NCBI GenBank assembly: GCA_026936325.1
Contig: JAPTHN010000006.1
Span: 30,583,296 to 30,647,295 of the forward strand
Direction: 5' to 3'
From: Platynereis dumerilii
Lineage: Eukaryota; Annelida; Polychaeta; Phyllodocida; Nereididae
DNA length: 64,000 nucleotides
Shown piece after piece: positions 56,673-64,000 of this stretch. The translations under genes were made by a program, and so were the position numbers. Within the stretch, counting starts at the first letter, position 1; the number at the start of each line of letters is the position of its first letter. The notes below the pieces were generated by a model, which saw nothing but the letters and a program-made list of their open reading frames with translations, did not search any database and was not told the origin of the DNA.

Positions 56673-59600
56673 ATATTCAATTCAGTTCCATTTATTAAAT
56701 TGTATAGTTGATATAGTTCCATGTTTGGTTGCTCATGAATTGATTTGAATTTGTTCTTTTTAACGTAAACATATATTGCTAATTGTGATTACATTGCTGG
56801 TTTTCTGAATGGAGTTTTGAGATGGGATGAAGTTGTGGCAGGAGTGAAAGGAAAGGTAGTTGTAAGGAGATTGGGGTGGGGAGGAGAAAGTAGGGCAACA
56901 GTACGTAAACAGAGGACTACTGACGGAAAATTGTCTTACTTTATTCTGGATTGTACTGTACTTTATTTTGGATTGTACTGTAATGATACAAGTTCTACGT
57001 AAATAACAGCAAACATATTGGTTGCAGCTCTACATGGCTCATCTCCTTGAAGGAGCTGCAACTTCAAAATTCTAACAACTGGTATCAAAATTAATGAGAT
57101 TGCATTTTGTATTAATTACATATAAAATTACAAGAGAAAAAAATGTAACAAATTGTCTGGTGAATTACAAAGTGTTGAGATCCCAGAACCTGACTTGGCA
57201 AAGGGCAGGGGAATTATACCAAAACAAACCGGAGTCAGGTGTAAGGAGGTGTGAGACTTAGGACTCACATGTGATGTTAAGGCCTTTAAGGACGTCCAAC
57301 CTTCCATCTCCTCCCACACAAGACCCTGGAATGGAAATCTAAGAACTAGAGCTTCTGGATAGAGACTTGACTGTCACAAAACGAGTACGACATGCCATCA
57401 CCGGAAGAGGAATCTCTTCTTTAATCTCTTCGAAGGACTTCGCATATTTTATAAAACCTGTTTCGTGTTTTTTGTAAACACTGCAATGTTGTTTGCATAA
57501 AAACCAATATTTATATCCCTGCCTGAGGAGAGAATCACATAATGAAATGTGTCTCACTGAGAAATCACTGTAATGATCACAAGCCCTGGCAAAACTGATG
57601 ATGCGAGAAGCATAGACACCATAAGCTGGCTTTTAATGCTACTATTGATACAAGAGTCTACCAGACAATAGATTTGCTGAAGTGATAATCTGGAGTCGAC
57701 TTCAGGAAAATATCCATCTTTGATGTGAAAACGTTGTCCCAAGTTTTGATTACATGCTGTCCCTCATTACGTCAACTTAGGACAGACGCTTTTGTTGTGC
57801 AGATATATATTTATAACATTCCAAAGAAAGAGTCCCAAATCTACGGCGTATATAAAATTTTTGAAAGAAATGATGGTAATGGCCCAGACTCAAGATTGTA
57901 TCTATTTGTATTGCCATTTAATGAATAATAAAACAAAATTGTTTAATGCAACGTTCACATCCATGGGGACTACATGTACCTGCACATGTGCACCAGATCT
58001 TAAATTGTCTGGACTGAATCAAACTTACTAGGAATAACTATTGTTGTATCTATGAAAATGGAGCTATTTCTGTCATAACTCTGGAGTAATGTTACATATA
58101 TATGCATCGTATCTTGAACAATGTGTTCAGAACACTGGTGAACAGGGCAGGGACATACTGCCAGGGACAAATCTTGGACAATGTTTCTCCAGGAGTTTTA
58201 TGGCCACTGTCAACAGTGCACTGTACAGAATGGAAGCAATCTTTCTTGATTGGACCTTTGTATTATTGTCTATGGGCTGTCTATAGGCAACGTCAACATT
58301 AGCATAACAGTGGGCCTGCTGTGTGCAGACTTTGGTCTGTCATAGATATCTTTCCAAAGATTGTGGTGTATTCAGATTTTCTGTCCTTGCCGGTGGGCGA
58401 ATCCCAGAAATACAGAAGTGCAGGCCTCAAAAGGCTGTAATACTGCTTGTTGGATTGTGCACCCGATTGTTATTAAACTAAAATCAGGACAAATCAAAAG
58501 GCATTCTCTTTATCAGGACTATTATAGTACAATCAAACAGTCTCCAGGTTTCCACGTTAAAAGTATGACGACACAAAATCAGACTGTGCTACTCTTTTTC
58601 TCAGAACTAATAAACCAGCTGTAGAGGGGTTTTAATTTCCTCAACATACAGATTTACATAAATGATACAGCAGGTTTCCTATTCTAAAGCGTCCGATGGC
58701 TTCACGCCCAGTATGTAAGCACTTGGTGGGTGAATCAGGACAGGAGGACAACCAATTCACTACCACCTAGAGTATTTGGTTAAAGCTAAATATCGAATTC
58801 CCTCTTTCACTCGAGCGACACGAGTATCAGAGGCAGCAAAATTTGCTAAATGATCTGCTCAGCCTGAATGGCAGTTACAGGACAAGTCGAAAGCTGAACT
58901 TAAGTCATGGAGGTCACATTTTCAGGCCACCAAATTGGGTCATAACAGCCTAACACTTTATATTTGGAGGTGAAAATTATGGGTCACGCTCAGTCTGGTG
59001 AAAATGAGAACTGCATGCTGCTGCCACCTGGCACAAAAGTAGATTTTCTATGCTACAGCATTGCAGTCCCAAGAAATAGAAATTTTGTGAATGTGCAATG
59101 AAATTGGAACTATACAACATCGATATATACCAGAGTCAGACTCGGTAAAATTTGATCCGAAAGGGAGCCACATGGGGTTCACTGATCAGACCTACACCAA
59201 AAAATTCCATACAAAATTAGACTGTAAATATTATAAGCAGGTGGCGAAAACTGGCCTTGAAGGTTTGAATCCGGGAAATTTAAATAGCCACCGTTTGTTA
59301 TTGCTCTCTGCCCATGCTCAATAGGTCTGAGCATGCGCAGTGAGGACAGCCACTCCTGGCCATGCTCACTTTGCTCAATCCCAATTACGTCAGAGGAAAT
59401 TTTCCATTTTATTTCTATAGCGAGCAGCCAGTCTTTTAAGCAAGCGTAAGTCTGAACGAATGCTTTTGAATTTTCTGTAAAATATATTATTGCATTGGGA
59501 TTTTATGTGGTGAACAAAAATCTCTAATCTTCCGAGGAAAAAATACTAAATGACTTGACCATTAATCCACAGTAGAGTCAAAGAATGAAAGATTCCATCA

Positions 59601-60152
59601 ATTCCATAAAATATTATAAAAGACAAAACGAAAGATATGTTTCAAGAAATTTTCTGATCACATCTCAATCAAGGCTGAGAAATGGCAATGATACATTATG
59701 ATACTACGATCTTTGTAACTTCTTTATGGCAACAAGAATGGACTTTATAATAACGTTTCAATAACAAAATCTAAACAAGTATAAATGAACTATGTCTACT
59801 ATAATATATATAACAAATATGTACATTATTTTGAATTATTTTACAACTTAATTGACACACTTTGAAGCACTTAATGGTACCTTTAACAAATTAAGAACAC
59901 GAAGGTCTGTCTTTTAACAAAACATGCATAATTACATTGTGCAAAAATATTTTTACGTAACCAAATGTTTAATGCATTTCAGCATTTAAGGTTTACATTG
60001 TCTTTGCAACTTTCAAATCTGTGGCATTGCAAATTTACAGATGTTAGTCATATTTTTCATTCTCCTGAGAAAAAAATAAGCTATCCCGGTGCGGATATTC
60101 TTCCTTGAGGTCTTCTACTCGATAGTTCTTTACATTTTTAAATCGCTCTTCT
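56673..60152. other. Intergenic, DBH-family 5' side to PAN-gene 3' side
   Basis: One SINE fragment (58.7 kb). Open frames at 57.1-58.6 kb overlap on both strands and show no motif or exon structure. 59.4-60.15 kb probably includes the 3' UTR of the PAN gene. Confidence 0.5.
58688..58770 (-). repeat. tRNA-Gly-type SINE, internal fragment
   Basis: GGCTTCACGCCCAGTATG, AAGCACTTGGTGGGTGAATC and AGGACAGGAGGAC match the SINE core. Neither end is present. Confidence 0.55.
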
Positions 60153-60382
60153 CTAGAGGTAGCATTCTTTAACATACTGATCTATGAACTTATTTTCTTG
60201 GATGAATTGAATATAATATCCAGAGTGTAAAAAGCATGAGCTGTGAACTCTGTTGAAGTCCAATGCCTTGCAGTTGTTGTCTTCCAAACAAGCCGTCTTG
60301 CATTTGTCCAGAGTGTTGGCACTGTAGCGGCTCTTGCCGAAAAATGCCATCTGATTCGGCACATGTTTAAAACTGCACCCTT
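60153..60382 (-). CDS. PAN-protein terminal exon with complete PAN/Apple domain
   Basis: 230 nt, acceptor ttgtcttttcag, stop TAG at 60153-60155. It reads EGCSFKHVPNQMAFFGKS, then KCKTACLEDNNCKALDF, then SSCFLHSGYYIQF and KECYL. The six cysteines have the order and spacing of a PAN/Apple fold. Confidence 0.88.
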
Positions 60383-63300
60383 CTGAAAAGACAACAACGC
60401 AACAGGTTTAAAGCTAATATGTCATCAGATTTAAAAGAAGCTCCCACAGTATATTTCATCATTCCTAACATATTCTAACTGAACAATTGTCTGAATTGCC
60501 TGACTTAACATGATATATATATTTGAAGTTAGATTCCTTTAAAAATGTAAAAAAAAAGTTTTTAACTTAGTGAAAATCTTTTTAATGTTGTGAAAATTCC
60601 TTTTGTTTTGTTTACAAATCAAGCATTGTGGGGCTCTCCTTGAGTAACTCGGGCTTTACAATCAATTAAACTCTTTTAATTACGGAAAACGTGCAATTTG
60701 GTTGATTGGAAGTGCATACTATTACTACACTTTAAATCTATCAGATTATTACATATAACTGCATGATTAATTTTTCATACACGTACATGTATATTTAATT
60801 AAATTTGTTTCAATATGTGTATTGTCTAGGACACAATAAGCTACTACTGCTATACTACTATAGAAACGATTGACTTGCTGTAGCTTTAAGAATATTATAA
60901 CGTTATAAATGCAAGACAGGGATCATTAACCAAAAAAGTGTATACACGGTATATATACATTCTATGTAACATCATTATATCCTCTCAAAGAGTAAAATTA
61001 CAAATTTTATTTATTTATTTATTTCATATCACCTCCACAAAGGGAGAAAAAGTACAAATAATACACATTGAAAATGAGATAATACACAATAATCATACGA
61101 TTAATCTACATTTTAGAAATAAACATTATAATTGTGACAGTTTAGATAGCTGTTGTTAAAAGATGCACTAAAAAATGTTCGTCAGAATATGGTTTTACAA
61201 AATTTTCATGAAAAGTAACATTTTTAAGGAATCAACATGACTATCAAATAAATTAGTGCTATTTCTTGTTAAAAAGTTCCAAGCTACATCTATTTCCAAT
61301 ATAGGTCTTAAAAATCATTTTAAAAAAAATTTCCTTAGCAAAATGGCAGACTGTAGCTGATGGAAGACCACATAATTATATATGTATAAACATGCTGCCT
61401 ATAAAGTAAGTAAGGATCAAATCTAATCTACATTCATAATTGGTTGGGATTGATCAAACTTACCTTGATATCCTAAAAGACTAAGACGATGTTCGAACTT
61501 TGAGATAGATTTCTGGTAAGGCAAGCCAGTGTCTGCAAGAATGAGTAAAATTTCAGGACAAACAAATTAATATTGGTATTGCATCGTCAGAATTCAATGA
61601 ATCAACCAAGCTGCAAATAGATGGATGGATGATTGGGGCATAACATCCTGTATTTCTGCACTTGGTAGGCTAATTTGGACAGGAAGATGACACAGCAATG
61701 AGGCGAAGGATGATTGAAACAGCCATCCAACATAGGCCCAGGTGACCCGGCAAGAGCTGGATTCGAACTCTTGACCCTGCAATTGGCAGCCCAGCACGCT
61801 ACCACTAGACCAACCCTCCCCCACAAGCTGCAAATGGAAGATTGGGGCTTTATTTTCTGTATTTAGGCCTATGCAGTATGCACTTAGCAGGCTATTTAGA
61901 ACAGGAGAAGGCCACGGTAATGAGGCAAAGAATGCTTGAAACAATCGCGAACATAGGCCCGAGGGGACCCGGAAAGAGCAGGATTCAAACCCTGGACCCA
62001 ACAATTGGCAACCCAGTAAGGTGCCACTGAGCGAAACTCTCCCTCCAACTATGTTGCAAAAGTTGATGACACAATATCCTCAAAATTAATCTAGAAATTA
62101 TTTAGTATATTTGTTTTGTTGACATGGAAATTTTTGCGTTGACATAAACATATTTTTGCAAAGATCGGAGGTAAATTGGGAAAAGTAGAAATATTTTAAT
62201 TTATATTGAATAATTTGTAATGGATGATAACAACTTTTATGAATTGCCTTGAGATTTTATCTGCGACTAAGAATGAGGGATGCCGGAACAGGGGGGGCAG
62301 AGGGGACAATTGTCGCTCCTGCCCTAGTCCAAAGGGGGAAGGGGGGGAAAAGGTGTGCCCCTTTGATCTTAATAATAAAAAAAAGTTAATTCTGCCTTTT
62401 TTTAGTCATTTTAGGCACATTATTCTGCCTTATTTAGTAATTTTAGGCACAAATTAGTAATTATATATTCAAAATTATTGTTGAATTTTGTTTCGCGAAA
62501 TTGGCGTGAATAAGATTTGCCCTTTTTCGTCCTACCGCCCCCATTTCCTTCCAACACCCCTGCCAAGGACTGTCACAGCTCTTCAACATTTTGCCTTTCC
62601 TCCTCCTCTTCCTTTTCTTTCCTCTTTTTCCCTTTAACTTCTTCCACGTTTTCCCTTATTTTTCCACTTTTCCTATTTCCCCCTCCCCATTTCCCTATTT
62701 TCCCCTATTTCCCCCAAAAAGTTGTTGCCCCCCTCTGCCCCCCCCCCATTAGAAACGCCACCAACCATTTCCAAGTCAATGTGATGGTAGCTATTTCTTA
62801 CATTCATGCACCTCTACAGTCTCTCTCTCTATACCTTTTTAATGGTTTGTAACTAAGGACAGAAATTAAAAAAATATATTAAAAACTAGTGCTAATGAGA
62901 CTTGCAGTTGAAGCCAGCTAAAGTGCAGCCTAGGCAGGGTTGCATTAGATCAAGCTATCCTCCTTAGGCATTTGTGTAATGCTTAAAACTAAGGCCAAAA
63001 CATCTTTTATTTATTCATGGCATTAAACGCCATTAATTAATCATTGTTGGCAGGATTAAAATGACTTTCCCTATATATAAATATATATTTTTAAATTAAG
63101 CATTTTCCAAATTTTTCCAATAAGAACGAAGAATATTAGTATTAGACCAGCAGTACTGTAACCCGGACTCAGGAATATTCTACTGATGTACATTGATTGT
63201 TAATTTATTGTACATTAATACGTAATTATAAAAACCATGGTTGAATTTAATCACTCTAATTGTTGCAAACACATTCAATTGGAATGTGAAGTGGTATCAA

Positions 63301-63506
63301 TTTGCATATAAATACAATAACCTGCCATATAGAGGCCAAATATCTCTGATAATTTGAATAAACTCAATTAAAATCAATTTTATATATGTATTTGTTATAA
63401 GCATATAACACTCACTGCAGTCCAGCTTCCTGAAGTTGTCCACCCCGGCAACGTCATATCTCATGGATAAAATGGAATCGACGGAATGGACAACACATGT
63501 GCCATT
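60153..63506 (-). CDS. PAN/Apple-domain protein, 3' end (partial gene)
   Basis: Three GT-AG-linked minus-strand exons (63416-63506, 61464-61532, 60153-60382) join in frame and end at TAG. The last exon is a six-cysteine PAN/Apple module, an extracellular adhesion or ligand-binding fold. The first visible exon, ending VDNFRKLDC, looks like the tail of a preceding module, so tandem PAN domains are likely. The 5' part lies beyond the right edge, so neither the full architecture nor a symbol can be given. No transmembrane segment or GPI signal follows the PAN domain. A possible ATTAAA signal lies about 185 bases after the stop. The downstream neighbour is the DBH-family gene on the same strand. 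Confidence 0.85.
61464..61532 (-). CDS. PAN-protein exon, second from last
   Basis: 69 nt, acceptor attcttgcag, donor CAAG|gtaagt. It encodes TGLPYQKSISKFEHRLSL and on to LGYQ, a linker into the PAN domain; it enters and leaves in phase 1. Confidence 0.78.
61621..61824 (-). repeat. tRNA-Gly-type SINE, full copy with target-site duplication
   Basis: Complete head (CTAGTGGTAGCGTGCTGGGC, box B with TTCGAATCC) to (ATCC)n tail. It is flanked by AAGCTGCAAATAG (61608-61620) and AAGCTGCAAATGG (61825-61837), a 13-bp duplication with one mismatch. It inserted directly beside an older copy. Confidence 0.88.
61835..62046 (-). repeat. tRNA-Gly-type SINE, older copy
   Basis: Same family and orientation, more diverged: GAAGATTGGGGCTTTATTTT, CATAGGCCCGAGGGGACCCG and GGATTCAAACCCTGGACCCA. 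It lies next to the copy at 61621-61824. Both are upstream of the PAN-protein exon at 61464-61532, in the intron before it. Confidence 0.8.
62280..62762. mobile_element. Related hAT-like element, diverged
   Basis: Shares CCCCAAAAAGTTGT, the C-rich right end and the pyrimidine-rich interior (62,580-62,710) with the hAT element at 35295-36045. Right end GAAACGCCACC; left end ATGCCGGAACAGGGGG. Target duplication not found. Confidence 0.45.
63416..63506 (-). CDS. PAN-protein exon, third from last
   Basis: 91 nt, acceptor tatttattttcag, donor GCA|gtgagt in phase 1. It encodes NGTCVVHSVDSILSMRYD and on to FRKLDC, with the cysteine spacing expected at the end of an extracellular module. Confidence 0.8.
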
Positions 63507-64000
63507 CTGAAAATAAATATTCATCAGGTTTAAGCAAAAAAAATGGACAAAAACAAAGAGATTGGAGCATTTCTGTAGGCGAAGAATGATCAGACCTGCG
63601 TATACATATGGTGTTAGCTGACGAAAGACTCATAAAAATGCTGACACCTCAAGGAAAACCGAGGAAGCCCAATACATATTTTTCCACCTCAAAATTATGA
63701 TAAAACACTGACTTCACAACAATTGTAATAAATCGACGACAATAATGGTACATGCAATAGGGTCTAAATCATAGAATTAATCTCTGAATTTAGATTTGCT
63801 TTTTTCGGACTCCCAGTGTCTTCATCAGAAGCACTGCGAGGGGGCTGAGGAGACACCTAAGAACTGTGGCCCCTCACTGTGACCTCAGTATCCTCAAAAT
63901 GAAGGTGCTTTAGGGTGGTCCAAAAACAATTTCTTCTGAATTTCTCAGATTTGAATCTTGCATTGTGATCTCATATGTACAGAAGGTATTGAGTAAAAAT

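Noticed and set aside
1-64000. LTR retroelements, Polintons or other virus-like elements
   Set aside because: No long terminal repeats, capsid, integrase, protease or packaging motifs were seen; reverse-transcriptase motifs here all belong to LINEs.

Overview
This is an AT-rich, intron- and transposon-laden animal nuclear window. Nothing in it is prokaryotic: host genes are split by GT-AG introns, and the rest is LINEs, tRNA-derived SINEs, MITEs, hAT-like and Harbinger-like elements, microsatellites and minisatellites. The many TAGGCCTA words and the element types suggest a marine invertebrate, perhaps an ambulacrarian (echinoderm or hemichordate). That placement is inference with low confidence.

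Host genes. (1) A complete 13-exon gene on the minus strand, 55,794 down to 18,307, encodes a 594-residue copper type II ascorbate-dependent monooxygenase of the dopamine/tyramine beta-hydroxylase family. It has a signal peptide, a DOMON domain and all six copper ligands, and all exon joins keep frame. (2) The 3' end of a second minus-strand gene, 63,506 down to 60,153 and continuing beyond the right edge, ends in a PAN/Apple domain. The two genes lie head to tail about 4.4 kb apart.

Mobile elements. A near-intact two-ORF LINE occupies about 7.4-12.5 kb on the minus strand. Its ORF2 is an intact AP-endonuclease/reverse transcriptase of the Jockey/CR1 kind. Its ORF1 carries a coiled coil, an ORF1p-like middle domain and, unexpectedly, a C-terminal NADAR (YbiA-like) domain, interrupted by one single-base frameshift. 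This is the most striking signal in the window. Two older LINE relics lie just beyond it (13.0-14.2 kb). Next to them is a 1.4-kb TA-flanked palindrome (14.65-16.05 kb) whose loop holds a 102-nt open, splice-site-bounded, exon-like segment.

Layout. 1-7.4 kb: repeats without a recognised gene. 7.4-16.1 kb: LINE and foldback-element cluster. 18.3-55.8 kb: the hydroxylase gene, with introns full of TIR elements, SINEs, palindromes and satellites. 51.4-53.0 kb: a 25-bp minisatellite split by a TA-flanked DNA element. 55.8-60.1 kb: intergenic, with a Harbinger-like MITE and a SINE fragment. 60.1-63.5 kb: terminal exons of the PAN gene with two SINEs in an intron. 63.5-64 kb: no feature seen. The two host genes show no functional link in the sequence. 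All family assignments come from reading motifs by eye; no database search was run.
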